From Parapedobacter luteus (GTDB taxonomy: Bacteria > Bacteroidota > Bacteroidia > Sphingobacteriales > Sphingobacteriaceae), in NCBI RefSeq assembly GCF_900168055.1, contig NZ_FUYS01000003.1, forward strand, positions 62,001 to 126,000: a DNA stretch of 64,000 nucleotides, given 5' to 3'. The notes below the pieces were generated by a model that did no database searches, had not been told where the DNA came from, and saw only the letters and a program-made list of their open reading frames with translations. The stretch's first letter is position 1. Each line of letters starts with the position of its first letter. The translations under genes and the position numbers were made by a program. Shown piece after piece: positions 53,796 through 63,581 of this stretch.

Positions 53796-56700
53796 TTAAA
53801 AAGCTAGGTTAACACCAAACAGGAAGCTGCGTGTTGCGGGCGCATTCGTACCGATGGTCAGCAGGCGGCTTTGGTAAGTCGTGGTTACCGCGGCGTTTTC
53901 ATCGCCAAACGAGTTGGTTTCGGGATCCATGCCCGTCTCCCGGTGAAACGGCGATAACAGGACAAACGGATTTTGCACCATTACGTAACACCGCAATTGG
54001 TCGATGCCTACCCTGTCCATCCAGTTGTGCTGACCGAAATTATAACCCAGTGACAGCGTCCGTATCTTCAGGTGCGACGCATCAAAATACCCTAGGGTGC
54101 TTCCGTACCGCGGGTTGTCACCGCTGATGGCACCACCCGGCGCGGGATAACGGGCACCGGTGTTTTCCGGTGTCCAATAATCCACCTGTACATTATTTCG
54201 GCGTCCGCTCATCAGGTTGAGGTAACCGGATGACGAATGCAAGGTACTGATGAGCTTACCACCGCTTTGGAACATACCTACGGCACTTAAGTCGACATTC
54301 TTATACGCGATACGGGTGTTAAAACCACCTTGAAAATTCGGCTGCATGCTGATGATCTGCCGGTCATCGGGCCCGATTGCCCGCACGGGAGTCCCATCTG
54401 CATTATAATCGCCGGTGTACCTCACCTTAATCATGCCCACGTTGCCGCCTGGTTCGAGGATATCCAGGTATGGATCTCCTTCCTGCCAAAGCCCGATGTA
54501 CTCATGGTCAAAGACGACGTCAATGGGGTGGCCCACAAACCACCAGTTGTTTTCATCCCGATCCTGTCCCGACGACAAGGCCACCAGCTTATTTCGGTTG
54601 CCATAGATGTTTATGCCGGCCTCCCACGTCCAGCCATTACGGTCTTCCAGTATGACGCCATTAAGTGAAAGCTCAAGGCCTTTGTTCTGTGTTTGCCCAA
54701 CGTTGGCCGTATAGCTGCCCACCCCTGCGGTACTCGGCAGGTTCACATTCATCAGCAGGTCTTTCGTTTGGGTGGAGTAATACTCCAACGTGCCGGACAG
54801 GCGGCTATTCCAGAACGCGAAGTCCACTCCATAATTCCAGGTCTCTGAATATTCCCAACCCAACCCCGCATTTGGCAGTTGAGAAACGTAATACCCAACA
54901 GCATAGTTGTCATTACCAAAATTGTACGGCCTCGTATTCAAACGTCCCAGTGTGGCATAAGGAGCAATCGCCTGATTGGAGGTCTGCCCATAACCCACAC
55001 GGAGTTTCAACATATCGACAAACGAAACATCACGCATAAATGCTTCCCTGCCGATATTCCAACCGGCAGAGATCGCCGGATAGGTATGCCATTTGTGGCT
55101 GGTTGCCAGCCTCGAGGACCCGTCCGACCGCAAGGTAGCCGACAGCATATAACGGTCGTCATAGGAATACATCACACGGCCCATCCACGACATCAGCCCC
55201 CATAACTCATATTGCTGGCCGGCGGGGTCAATCGTAATTTCGCCAAGCGCCTGCCCGAGGTTATAAAACTGGAACGCATCGGCGGGGATATCCCGCGCAG
55301 CCATTGCCGAGCGGTTGAATTTATTCTGCTCGGCAGAATAAAGGCCGGTTATGTTAATATGGTGTTTTCCCGCGAACGTCCGATCATAACTCAGCAGGTT
55401 TTCGACGACCCAGTGATAGGTGTGCGAGTTGCTGATGGAAGCGGTTGATGGTGTCGTGGGGTTGTTACTATTTATCCCCTCTCCGGTATAAGCCCCACCA
55501 TTGCTCTGGCGATAGTCGAGGCCGAGGTTAATGCGGTACTTCAGCCCCTCAACCCAAGGGACGCTCACTTCGCCGTATAGCGAGTTGTACGTGGCATAAG
55601 CCCGCGTCTCATTCAACCACTGGTCTTGCACACTCTCGATGATCTCTCTGGAAACTGTCCACGGATCGTCCAGGGGCATGCGTATGGTCCGTTTCCATGT
55701 ACCGTCTTCGTTGTACGGATTGGCAATGGGCGACATGCTTAAAACACTGTACAGTCCCACTTGAGAGCCTGCCGTAACGTTGTAATTATTATTGGTCGTA
55801 AATCCAATCCGGAAATAATCACCCAGCTGCTGATCGACCGTACCGCGCAATGAGATACGGCTGTATTTTTGCGTGGGTACCACGCCTTCATCCTGGAAAT
55901 AGCCTCCACCGAAGTTATAGTTGCCCCGTTCAGTCCCTGCTGAGACGCCTACATCCTGACTGATTACGTTCCCTGTTCGGTAAAACAGGTCCTGCCAATC
56001 GGTGTCTACGTCATCGGATTCATCCAAGCCATTCTGGTATTGGCCAGCTGCCGTCCGAAGCGCCACAAATTCCGGCCCATTCATCATGGGATATTTGGAA
56101 AAAACATTCTTTAAGCCCTGAAAGCTGTTGTAAGACACCCGTGCCGGTTGTCCGCTCTGTCCTTTGTTGGTCGTCACCAGGATAACCCCGTTGGCGCCGC
56201 GTGATCCATAAATGGCGGTAGCAGAGGCATCCTTTAGGATATCTATACTTTTAATATCATTCGGGTTGATGTCTCCGATTGATCCCGGAAAGGGAATACC
56301 ATCAAGGACGACCAACGGATCGTTGCTCGCATTCAAAGAGCGCGTGCCGCGGATGCGGATTTGCGTGGTTGCACCCGGTTGGGAAGAGGTTTGCGACAAT
56401 TGCACTCCTGGCAAACGGCCCTGCAACGCCTGCGAAATATTGGCTGATGGCACATCGCGCATCTGATCACCGCCAATGGTCGCAACGGAACCCGTAACCG
56501 CTTCTTTCCGTTGGGTACCGTATCCAACCACGACCACTTCGTCCAGCGCACTGGCTTCCGCCACCATCGTGACGGTCAGTTGCTGGTCGGCACCCCCCAC
56601 CTTGATTTCTTGCGCAGTGTATCCAACATAGCTGAATATCAATGTACTGTTTGCCGGAACACGGATGGTGAAACGGCCTCCGTCGTCCGTGGATGTGCTG

Positions 56701-56897
56701 GCCGTGCCAGCACTCGACCGTATGGAAACACCGCTTAGCACTTCGCCCGTTTCATCAACGACAACTCCGGATATTCCCACGCCGTCGTCCTGTGCGATAA
56801 CATATGCCGAACAAAAAAATAATAGCAACGATACACAAGCGGCCCTTATCGAATATTTTCGCTGCCGCCGCAATCCCGATTTGTATACGCTTATCAT
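53796..56897 (-). CDS. SusC-family TonB-dependent transporter (third pair)
   Basis: A 1033-residue outer-membrane importer. Signal peptide about 18-35 (CVSLLLFFCSAYVIA), CarboxypepD_reg-like domain (about 40-115, ISGVVVDETGEVLSGVSI), TonB-box-like DEVVVVGYGTQRKE, plug with VVLDGIPFPGSI and LKDASATAIYGSRGANGVIL, barrel to the C-terminal FGVNLAF. It is divergent from the LacI-family gene; a minus-strand promoter with its -33 element inside the LacI operator precedes it. Xylo-oligosaccharides are the probable cargo by context. Confidence 0.94.
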   Translation of the reverse strand: MISVYKSGLRRQRKYSIRAACVSLLLFFCSAYVIAQDDGVGISGVVVDETGEVLSGVSIRSSAGTASTSTDDGGRFTIRVPANSTLIFSYVGYTAQEIKVGGADQQLTVTMVAEASALDEVVVVGYGTQRKEAVTGSVATIGGDQMRDVPSANISQALQGRLPGVQLSQTSSQPGATTQIRIRGTRSLNASNDPLVVLDGIPFPGSIGDINPNDIKSIDILKDASATAIYGSRGANGVILVTTNKGQSGQPARVSYNSFQGLKNVFSKYPMMNGPEFVALRTAAGQYQNGLDESDDVDTDWQDLFYRTGNVISQDVGVSAGTERGNYNFGGGYFQDEGVVPTQKYSRISLRGTVDQQLGDYFRIGFTTNNNYNVTAGSQVGLYSVLSMSPIANPYNEDGTWKRTIRMPLDDPWTVSREIIESVQDQWLNETRAYATYNSLYGEVSVPWVEGLKYRINLGLDYRQSNGGAYTGEGINSNNPTTPSTASISNSHTYHWVVENLLSYDRTFAGKHHINITGLYSAEQNKFNRSAMAARDIPADAFQFYNLGQALGEITIDPAGQQYELWGLMSWMGRVMYSYDDRYMLSATLRSDGSSRLATSHKWHTYPAISAGWNIGREAFMRDVSFVDMLKLRVGYGQTSNQAIAPYATLGRLNTRPYNFGNDNYAVGYYVSQLPNAGLGWEYSETWNYGVDFAFWNSRLSGTLEYYSTQTKDLLMNVNLPSTAGVGSYTANVGQTQNKGLELSLNGVILEDRNGWTWEAGINIYGNRNKLVALSSGQDRDENNWWFVGHPIDVVFDHEYIGLWQEGDPYLDILEPGGNVGMIKVRYTGDYNADGTPVRAIGPDDRQIISMQPNFQGGFNTRIAYKNVDLSAVGMFQSGGKLISTLHSSSGYLNLMSGRRNNVQVDYWTPENTGARYPAPGGAISGDNPRYGSTLGYFDASHLKIRTLSLGYNFGQHNWMDRVGIDQLRCYVMVQNPFVLLSPFHRETGMDPETNSFGDENAAVTTTYQSRLLTIGTNAPATRSFLFGVNLAF

Positions 56898-57082
56898 ACT
56901 GTAGGATTTTATTGGTTTAATAATTTAGTTAATTGCGCTTTATAGAAGTCCATACAACCCGCTTCTCACCTGCACCGTTCCAACGTTGGCATATTCACCT
57001 TTTACAACGACCCTACCATTGAAAATAAAAATGGGTAAGGTTTATAATGTCCGCATGGACTTTGGTTATCTCTTACTGTGGG

Positions 57083-57113
57083 TAAAGATAAAAACAAAAA
57101 TTACTTTATGCAA
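57083..57113 (-). promoter_or_regulatory. Candidate promoter for the third SusCD operon
   Basis: Minus strand: TTG (57113-57111, inside the operator), 20 nt, TATCTTTA (57090-57083, one mismatch). The layout is the same as at the CE20-like gene. Confidence 0.4.
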
Positions 57114-57122
57114 CCGATTGCA
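57109..57122. promoter_or_regulatory. LacI-type operator in SusC/LacI intergenic region
   Basis: TGCAACCGATTGCA, the exact reverse complement of the site at 22718-22731. It covers the -33 elements of both divergent promoters, which predicts autoregulation of the LacI gene and control of SusCD. Confidence 0.65.
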
Positions 57123-57146
57123 AAAAAATTTTTTTTCTTATTTTAG
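57118..57146 (+). promoter_or_regulatory. Candidate promoter for the LacI-GH67-GH115 genes
   Basis: TTG at 57118-57120 within the operator, 18 nt, TATTTTAG at 57139-57146 (one mismatch); the ATG is 35 bp downstream. Confidence 0.45.
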
Positions 57147-57181
57147 CCGAACCATTTTGTGAACCGTATTTTACCAAACAG

Positions 57182-58213
57182 ATGAGTACGCCCAACGAGA
57201 AAAAAGAAGTAACCATTTATGACATTGCAGAGGCATTGCACATATCGGCAGCCACGGTAAGCCGGGGGCTTAAAAACCATCCGGCCATAAAACAGGCCAC
57301 CAAAGACAAGATTTTTGCCCAAGCCGAGCGCATGGGCTATCGCTTCAATACATTTGCACGCAACCTGCGAACAAAACGTACCTATACAATCGGTGTGATT
57401 GTGCCACGGTTGAATAGCATGTTTATGTCTGATGTCATCGCAGGTATGGAAAAGGTTTCGAACGAAGCAGGCTATGAATTAATCATCAGCCAATCGTTGG
57501 AGACCATGGAAAAGGAAATGAAAAACGCCGTCACGATGTTCAACAACCGGGTAGACGGCCTTTTGGTATCCTTAGCCTACACCACAACTGGAATTGACCA
57601 TTTCAAACGCTTCATGGACAAGAATATTCCCTTGATTTTCTTTGATCGTGTCTTTGAACATCCCAACTGTCCGAATATCGTTATCAATAACCATAAGGCA
57701 GCTTACGAACTGACGTCCTACCTTATCCAACAAGGTGCAAGGCGTATCATGCATATTGCAGGCAATCTCAACCGGAACGTCTATAGCCAGCGCTTCAAAG
57801 GATACAAAGATGCCCTGTCTGACGCCGGCATTCAATTCAAAGAAGACTGGCTTATCGTCAACAATCTGAGCGCGGAAGATGGTATCCGTACGGCTAAACA
57901 CATCTGTGCACTGACGGAACGGCCTGATGCCATCTTCGGGGCCAATGATACTTGTGCGGTGGCCTGTATGCAGGAATTGAGACGTAATGGCGTATACGTT
58001 CCGAAAGATATGCTCGTTGCAGGGTTCAACAACGACCCGATCGCTACGGTCGTTGAGCCCAACCTCACCACGGTCAATTATCGAGGGCACGAAATGGGAG
58101 AAGTGGCGGCTAGGACACTCATCAACCTGCTGAATGAAGGCAGCGAACAACAAACCGCTGCAACTATCGTGCTGCGCCATGAATTGATTATACGGGATTC
58201 TACCCGACGATAA
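57182..58213 (+). CDS. LacI-family transcriptional regulator
   Basis: A 343-residue repressor of the LacI/GalR family. The helix-turn-helix is VTIYDIAEALHISAATVSRG (about residues 10-29), the hinge helix FNTFARNLRTKRT (about 55-67), and the effector domain begins YTIGVIVPRLNS. GRRRIMH-like and FGANDTCAVACMQEL blocks are normal for the periplasmic-binding-protein fold. It is divergent from a SusCD pair and 30 bp upstream of GH67. A matching operator lies in its own promoter and in two other divergent regions of this locus, so it is the likely controller of those genes. The inducer is probably a xylan-derived sugar; that is inference. Confidence 0.92.
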   Translation: MSTPNEKKEVTIYDIAEALHISAATVSRGLKNHPAIKQATKDKIFAQAERMGYRFNTFARNLRTKRTYTIGVIVPRLNSMFMSDVIAGMEKVSNEAGYELIISQSLETMEKEMKNAVTMFNNRVDGLLVSLAYTTTGIDHFKRFMDKNIPLIFFDRVFEHPNCPNIVINNHKAAYELTSYLIQQGARRIMHIAGNLNRNVYSQRFKGYKDALSDAGIQFKEDWLIVNNLSAEDGIRTAKHICALTERPDAIFGANDTCAVACMQELRRNGVYVPKDMLVAGFNNDPIATVVEPNLTTVNYRGHEMGEVAARTLINLLNEGSEQQTAATIVLRHELIIRDSTRR

Positions 58214-58243
58214 TAATTAAATTAGTCATGAAATAAACCGATT

Positions 58244-60403
58244 ATGAACATCACTATTCGCATTTTACTGTTTCTTGCCTGTGTGTGCTGCCACAATCTT
58301 CCCCTTGCGGCCCAATCCGGTTATCGACTGTGGCTGGATTTCAAACCGCTACCTACCGAAACGGCCGCCAACTACAAACAGCAGCTCAGAGCCTTACTTT
58401 TCCCGGTGACAAGTCAAACAGACAGTGTCGCCAGGCAGGAGCTGCTCACCGCGGTGAACGGTTTGCTGGGAGAATGCCTAAAATCGGTCGACACGCTCCA
58501 GGAGACCGGCACGTTGGTCATAGGCACACCTGCTACCCTCCCCTGGCTGGCGGGTGAAGCCATAGCGGAGCATCTCCGGCACGTCGGTGACGAGGGATAT
58601 GGTATCCATCATACTGCTATCAAAGGCAAGCCTACGACGGTCATCCTTGCCAATACAAGCAGCGGCATATTATACGGTGTCTATGCATTTCTTGGTGTCT
58701 TGCAACGCGGTGAGGACATCTCCCAGCTAGCCACCACTACCCAACCCAAGATTGCTTTGCGTCTGCTCAATCATTGGGATAACCTCGACCGCACTGTGGA
58801 ACGCGGCTATGCAGGCTTCTCCCTGTGGGACTGGCATCGCCTGCCGGGGTACCGCGACCCGCGCTATACAGACTATGCCCGGGCCAATGCCTCCATCGGC
58901 ATCAACGGCACCGTGCTCAACAACGTCAATGCCAACGCGCTCATGCTCACAGCACCTTATCTCGAAAAAGCAGCCACGTTAGCCGACATCTTTCGGCCCT
59001 ATGGTATCAAGGTATACCTGTCTGCGCGGTTCAGCGCACCCATTGAACTGGGCAGCCTTGCTGACGCCGACCCGCTCAACCCCGAGGTGCAGCAGTGGTG
59101 GAACGACAAAGTAGCCGAGATTTACCGCTATATTCCCGATTTTGGTGGCTTCCTCGTGAAGGCCAATTCCGAAGGGCAGCCCGGCCCGCAAAACTACGGA
59201 CGCAGCCATGCCGAGGGAGCCAATATGTTAGCCGATGCGCTGAATCCGCACGGCGGCGTGGTCATGTGGCGGGCGTTTGTCTATGAAGATACGGAGCCCG
59301 AAGATCGCGCCAAGCAGGCTTACAACGAATTTAAACCCCTTGATGGCCAATTCCGTGACAACGTCATCGTCCAAGTCAAGAACGGCGCCATCGACTTCCA
59401 GCCGCGCGAGCCATTTCATCCGCTCTTCGGCGCCATGCCCGGCACGCCGCTGATGATGGAATTTCAAATCACACAAGAATACCTCGGTTTTGCCACCAAC
59501 CTAGCCTATTTGGGCACATTATTCAGTGAAACACTACTGGCCGACACGTATGCCGATGGCCCACATTCCACCGTTGCACGTGTAATTGATGGCTCATTAA
59601 CCGGGCAAAAGCTCACAGCCATGGCGGGCGTAGCCAATACAGGTACAGCCATCAACTGGACAGGGCATCCCTTTGCCCAGGCCAACTGGTTTGCCTATGG
59701 AAAAATGGCTTGGGACCCCGATGCCGATGCCGGTACTATTGCCGAAGATTGGCTGCGCCGCACCTTCGGCAACGATGCTTCCCTTATCGGTACTTTGCTG
59801 CCGATGATGATGCAGTCGCGCGAGACTGTCGTCAATTACATGACCCCCCTTGGCCTCCATCACCTGATGGGATGGAGCCACCACTATGGCCCCGGTCCCT
59901 GGATCAAGGACAAACAACGGGCCGACTGGACATCGGTTTATTACCACCAAGCTGGCAAGGACGGCATTGGTTTCGATCGGACGGCCTCAGGCAGTGGAGC
60001 CCTCAGCCAATATGCGCCCGAAGTACAGGCACTGTTTGCAGACCCGCAGACCTGCCCCGATGAATACCTCCTTTGGTTTCATCACCTCCCATGGGATTTC
60101 CGGATGAAATCCGGCGAAACACTCTGGGAAGCACTCTGCGGCCACTACTATGGCGGCGTGGAGGAAGTAGCCGATATGCAAGCCGTATGGGAAGCACAGC
60201 GCGGCAAGGTCGATTCGACGGTCTTTCAGGAGGTCAGTGATTTGCTGGCCATCCAGCACCAGGAGGCCACCCTATGGCGCGATGCCTGCGTGTTGTACTT
60301 CCAGCAATTTTCGGGCATGCCCATCCCTGATGGATTGGAGCAGCCGGAACATCCGCTGGAATACTACGAAAACCTGCAATTCCATTTTGTGCCGGGTATA
60401 TAA
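58244..60403 (+). CDS. GH67 alpha-glucuronidase
   Basis: A 719-residue GH67 enzyme that removes (4-O-methyl-)glucuronic acid from the non-reducing end of xylo-oligosaccharides. Signal peptide (ILLFLACVCCHNLPLAA), N-terminal beta domain to about 160, then the barrel: general acid Glu310 in KANSEGQPGP, and Asp384 and Glu412, whose 28-residue spacing equals that of the two carboxylates in the Cellvibrio enzyme. Helical C-terminal domain from about 480. It lies 30 bp behind the LacI gene, in an apparent operon with GH115, with a GH10 remnant between. Confidence 0.95.
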   Translation: MNITIRILLFLACVCCHNLPLAAQSGYRLWLDFKPLPTETAANYKQQLRALLFPVTSQTDSVARQELLTAVNGLLGECLKSVDTLQETGTLVIGTPATLPWLAGEAIAEHLRHVGDEGYGIHHTAIKGKPTTVILANTSSGILYGVYAFLGVLQRGEDISQLATTTQPKIALRLLNHWDNLDRTVERGYAGFSLWDWHRLPGYRDPRYTDYARANASIGINGTVLNNVNANALMLTAPYLEKAATLADIFRPYGIKVYLSARFSAPIELGSLADADPLNPEVQQWWNDKVAEIYRYIPDFGGFLVKANSEGQPGPQNYGRSHAEGANMLADALNPHGGVVMWRAFVYEDTEPEDRAKQAYNEFKPLDGQFRDNVIVQVKNGAIDFQPREPFHPLFGAMPGTPLMMEFQITQEYLGFATNLAYLGTLFSETLLADTYADGPHSTVARVIDGSLTGQKLTAMAGVANTGTAINWTGHPFAQANWFAYGKMAWDPDADAGTIAEDWLRRTFGNDASLIGTLLPMMMQSRETVVNYMTPLGLHHLMGWSHHYGPGPWIKDKQRADWTSVYYHQAGKDGIGFDRTASGSGALSQYAPEVQALFADPQTCPDEYLLWFHHLPWDFRMKSGETLWEALCGHYYGGVEEVADMQAVWEAQRGKVDSTVFQEVSDLLAIQHQEATLWRDACVLYFQQFSGMPIPDGLEQPEHPLEYYENLQFHFVPGI

Positions 60404-60418
60404 TAACCAATACCAGCT

Positions 60419-60676
60419 ATGAAAAGGACTACCATTGCTCATCGGTTTACTGGCGTTGGCCAGCACATCGTTCGTCGGCTCCCGGCAGGAGAAAGGGCTA
60501 AAAGATTATTATGCAGACTATTTTCCTATTGGCGTAGTCGTCACCCGAGAAGTCCTGTCGGCGAGGAAGACAAAAATATCCCGATACACGGCGCGGGGTT
60601 GCAGGCACCCTGGTCCATTTTTGAGCCATCAGAAGACCACCACAGAAGATACATCTTACTTCGGCGCACCGGCTAA
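60419..60676 (+). pseudogene. Degenerate GH10 xylanase gene
   Basis: An ATG at 60419, 15 bp after GH67, starts MKRTTI; a one-base shift near 60435 leads into IGLLALASTSFVGS and GLKDYYADYFPIGVVVT, the usual opening of a secreted GH10. The frame then returns to that of 60419 at about 60560 with KNIPIHGAGLQAPWSIFEPS, a GH10 block that in the intact enzyme at 50406 (VRIDGVGIQGHW) lies about 180 residues further on. Both catalytic glutamates are missing. It is a dead gene with a frameshift, an internal deletion of about 0.5 kb and a lost 3' end. Confidence 0.75.
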
Positions 60677-60721
60677 ACAGCGGGGCAAAATCAAGGAGAT
60701 GACTAAAACAAGAACAACACA

Positions 60722-63307
60722 ATGATGAGGGACTTTCTATTGACCGTATTACTGGCAGCGATCGGCTTACAGGCACTGGCTATTGACCATAAGGGAATAA
60801 CGTCCACGCAATTGTCTCCTGACCGGTTTACATTAATTGAAAACGCCACGCCGGGTACGATTTTGATTGATGAAAACGAAGATGGGGGGGTAATGATCGC
60901 TGCCCGGAACCTCCAGGAAGATTTTGGCAGGGTATCGGGCAACCGTGCAACCCTTGTCTTCCGGCCGGATAGCAGCCGGTTGATCATCGTGGGCACATTG
61001 AAGAGCCGTTACATCAACGAGTTGATCACGGAAAAGAAGATCGACGGCACTGAATTGAAAGGCAAAAACGAAAAATACCTGATGACGGTAGTCGACCATC
61101 CATTGCCGGGAGTAAAAGAAGCGCTGGTGATTGCCGGCAGCGACAAACGGGGGGTGATATACGGCATATACGAACTGTCCGAACAGATAGGCGTGTCGCC
61201 GTGGTACGACTGGGCGGATGTCCCGGTAGTCCTCCAGCAAAATTTGTCCATCGCCCGAGGCAGCTATACAGCGGGAGAACCGGCAGTGAAATACCGAGGT
61301 ATATTCCTGAACGACGAAGCGCCTTGTTTGACCACTTGGGTACTCAATACGTATGGAACCCAGTACGGCGACCACCGGTTTTATGCCCGGGTGTTCGAAC
61401 TGATCCTCCGTTTGCGCGGCAACTTCCTCTGGCCGGCCATGTGGAGCTGGAGCTTCTACGCGGACGACCCGGAAAACAGCAAGACAGCCCATGAGATGGG
61501 GATCATCATCGGAACCACCCACCACGAGCCGATGGCGCGCAACCACCAGGAGTGGGCCAGGAAGCGAAACGAGTACGGCGCGTGGGATTACAGTACCAAT
61601 CAGGAGGTGATAGACCGCTTTTTCCGCGAGGGGATCGAGCGGGCATCAGGTACCGAAGACCTGATCACCATCGGTATGCGCGGCGATGGCGATACCCCTA
61701 TGGGCGCCAAGGAAGGCGAAGACCACAAGTATGTGCCGCGTGATGAGGATAATATTAAACTTCTGGAGAAAATCATCAAAAACCAGCGGCAGATTATCCA
61801 AGAGGCCTCTGGTAAGGCACCCGAAAAAACTCCCCAGGTTTGGGCTATATACAAGGAAGTGCAGCGTTATTTTGATATGGGGCTGCGGGTGCCCGACGAT
61901 GTTATCATGCTGTTGTGCGACGACAACTGGGGTAACGTGCGCCGCCTGCCGAGGGGAGAAAAAGAACGGAACCACCCCGGAGGTTGGGGGATGTATTACC
62001 ATTTCGACTACGTAGGCGCGCCCCGCAATACGAAATGGTTGAACGTCACCCCTATCCAGAACATGTGGGAACAACTCCAACTGACCTACGATTATGGCGT
62101 GGATAAAATTTGGATCGTGAATGTGGGCGACCTGAAACCTATGGAATACCCGATCACGCTTTTCCTGGATATGGCATGGAATCCGGGCAAGTTCACCGTG
62201 GATAACCTGCTGGACCATACCCGGGAGTTCTGCGCCCAGCAATTCGGGGAAGAGCAAGCCGAAGAAGCGAGCCGTATCCTGAACGTATACAGTAAATACA
62301 ACGGACGCGTCACGCCGGAGATGCTAGACCGCCACACCTACAATATCGAGACCGGGGAGTGGAAAAAAGTATCCGATGAATACGTCAAACTGGAAGCGGA
62401 AGCTTTGCGCCAGTATCTCACGCTCAAGCCGGAATACCGGGATGCCTATCAGCAACTGATCCGCTACCCGGTGCAGGCCATGGCAAATCTGTACGAGATG
62501 TACTATGCCCAGGCCATGAACCATAAGCTGTACAAGGAAAACAATCCACAGGCAAACGCCTGGGCCGACAAGGTGGAGGCGGCGTTCAAGCGAGACAAGG
62601 AGTTGAGCCATCAGTACAACAAGGTGATGGCCGGCGGCAAATGGGATGGCATGATGATTCAGAAAAAGATCGGATACACCTCGTGGAACGATAACTTCCC
62701 CGAAGATACCCTACCGGAAATACACCGCATTGCGGACCCCGAGAAAGCCGTTGGCGGTTATCTGTTTACCGGCAAGGATGATGTCGTAGTAATCGAGGCG
62801 GAGCATTATTTTGAAGCGAAAGACGCCCCGGAAGCCAAATGGACGGTTATTCCTCATATGGGACGTACGTTGAGCGGCATGGCCGTGATGCCTTATTCGA
62901 AACCGATTGGCAGCGCTTCCCTTTCCTATAAGATGCAGATCCCGAAAGACGTCACCGAGGTGACGGTACATGTGGTCGTCAAATCGACCTTGGCGTTCCA
63001 TGATGACGAAGGCCATGAGTACACCATAGGATTTGAGGGCGGTGAGGAAAAAACCATAAACTTCAATGCCGACCTGAACGAAAAACCGGAGAATATCTAT
63101 ACGACATTTTACCCAACAGTGGCCCGCCGGGTGGTCAGGAAAGAAGCGAAGCTCCCGCTGCCCGCTACGGCCGACGGGGTACAGACATTAATCGTAAAGC
63201 CATTGGACCCTGGTATTGTATTTCAAAAAATAATCGTTGATTTTGGTGGCTATCAGGATACGTACCTTTTTATGGACGAGTCGCCCAACCAGCGAATTGC
63301 CCCATAG
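60722..63307 (+). CDS. GH115 alpha-glucuronidase
   Basis: GH115 enzymes remove (4-O-methyl-)glucuronic acid from internal positions of polymeric xylan, complementing GH67. The 861-residue protein has a signal peptide (LLTVLLAAIGLQALA), an N-terminal GH67-like beta domain (IVGTLKSRYINEL, SDKRGVIYGIYELSEQIG), the catalytic barrel (KYRGIFLNDEAP, FLWPAMWSWSF, GTTHHEPMARN, LLCDDNWGNVRRLP, WIVNVGDLKPMEYP) and the C-terminal beta domain (EAEHYF, YSKPIGSASLSYKM). Length is typical. It is the last gene of the LacI-GH67 set. Confidence 0.94.
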   Translation: MMRDFLLTVLLAAIGLQALAIDHKGITSTQLSPDRFTLIENATPGTILIDENEDGGVMIAARNLQEDFGRVSGNRATLVFRPDSSRLIIVGTLKSRYINELITEKKIDGTELKGKNEKYLMTVVDHPLPGVKEALVIAGSDKRGVIYGIYELSEQIGVSPWYDWADVPVVLQQNLSIARGSYTAGEPAVKYRGIFLNDEAPCLTTWVLNTYGTQYGDHRFYARVFELILRLRGNFLWPAMWSWSFYADDPENSKTAHEMGIIIGTTHHEPMARNHQEWARKRNEYGAWDYSTNQEVIDRFFREGIERASGTEDLITIGMRGDGDTPMGAKEGEDHKYVPRDEDNIKLLEKIIKNQRQIIQEASGKAPEKTPQVWAIYKEVQRYFDMGLRVPDDVIMLLCDDNWGNVRRLPRGEKERNHPGGWGMYYHFDYVGAPRNTKWLNVTPIQNMWEQLQLTYDYGVDKIWIVNVGDLKPMEYPITLFLDMAWNPGKFTVDNLLDHTREFCAQQFGEEQAEEASRILNVYSKYNGRVTPEMLDRHTYNIETGEWKKVSDEYVKLEAEALRQYLTLKPEYRDAYQQLIRYPVQAMANLYEMYYAQAMNHKLYKENNPQANAWADKVEAAFKRDKELSHQYNKVMAGGKWDGMMIQKKIGYTSWNDNFPEDTLPEIHRIADPEKAVGGYLFTGKDDVVVIEAEHYFEAKDAPEAKWTVIPHMGRTLSGMAVMPYSKPIGSASLSYKMQIPKDVTEVTVHVVVKSTLAFHDDEGHEYTIGFEGGEEKTINFNADLNEKPENIYTTFYPTVARRVVRKEAKLPLPATADGVQTLIVKPLDPGIVFQKIIVDFGGYQDTYLFMDESPNQRIAP

Positions 63308-63390
63308 GAAAAGCTACCGAGAGGTATTAAAAATTATCCATCCAGCACCAAACCGTTCGTGGATCTTCCGTACATTAGCGACCGACCCAA

Positions 63391-63581
63391 TGGCCGATGC
63401 CATTGGGGTTATTACCGCTATTACTATAGGATATATGTCAATCTATGACACGCACAATATCCTCGGGTTTTACGTGCTTATCCCGGCGTTGGCATTAGCG
63501 ATTACAGGACTGGCCGCTTTCCATCGGCACCACCTGTTCGGCAATGAACAACACCGCGGTGGCGGAAACTCAGCGGGATGA
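63391..63581 (+). CDS. Short possible membrane protein, doubtful
   Basis: Not recognised. A 63-codon frame from ATG 63391 gives two hydrophobic stretches (VITAITIGYMSIY and FYVLIPALALAITGLAAF) that recall small DUF2892-type membrane proteins, but without the usual cysteine. The frame is open upstream into the end of GH115. It overlaps the end of the convergent LacI-type gene by 12 bp. Apart from it the GH115-LacI gap (63308-63569) shows nothing clear. Confidence 0.25.
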
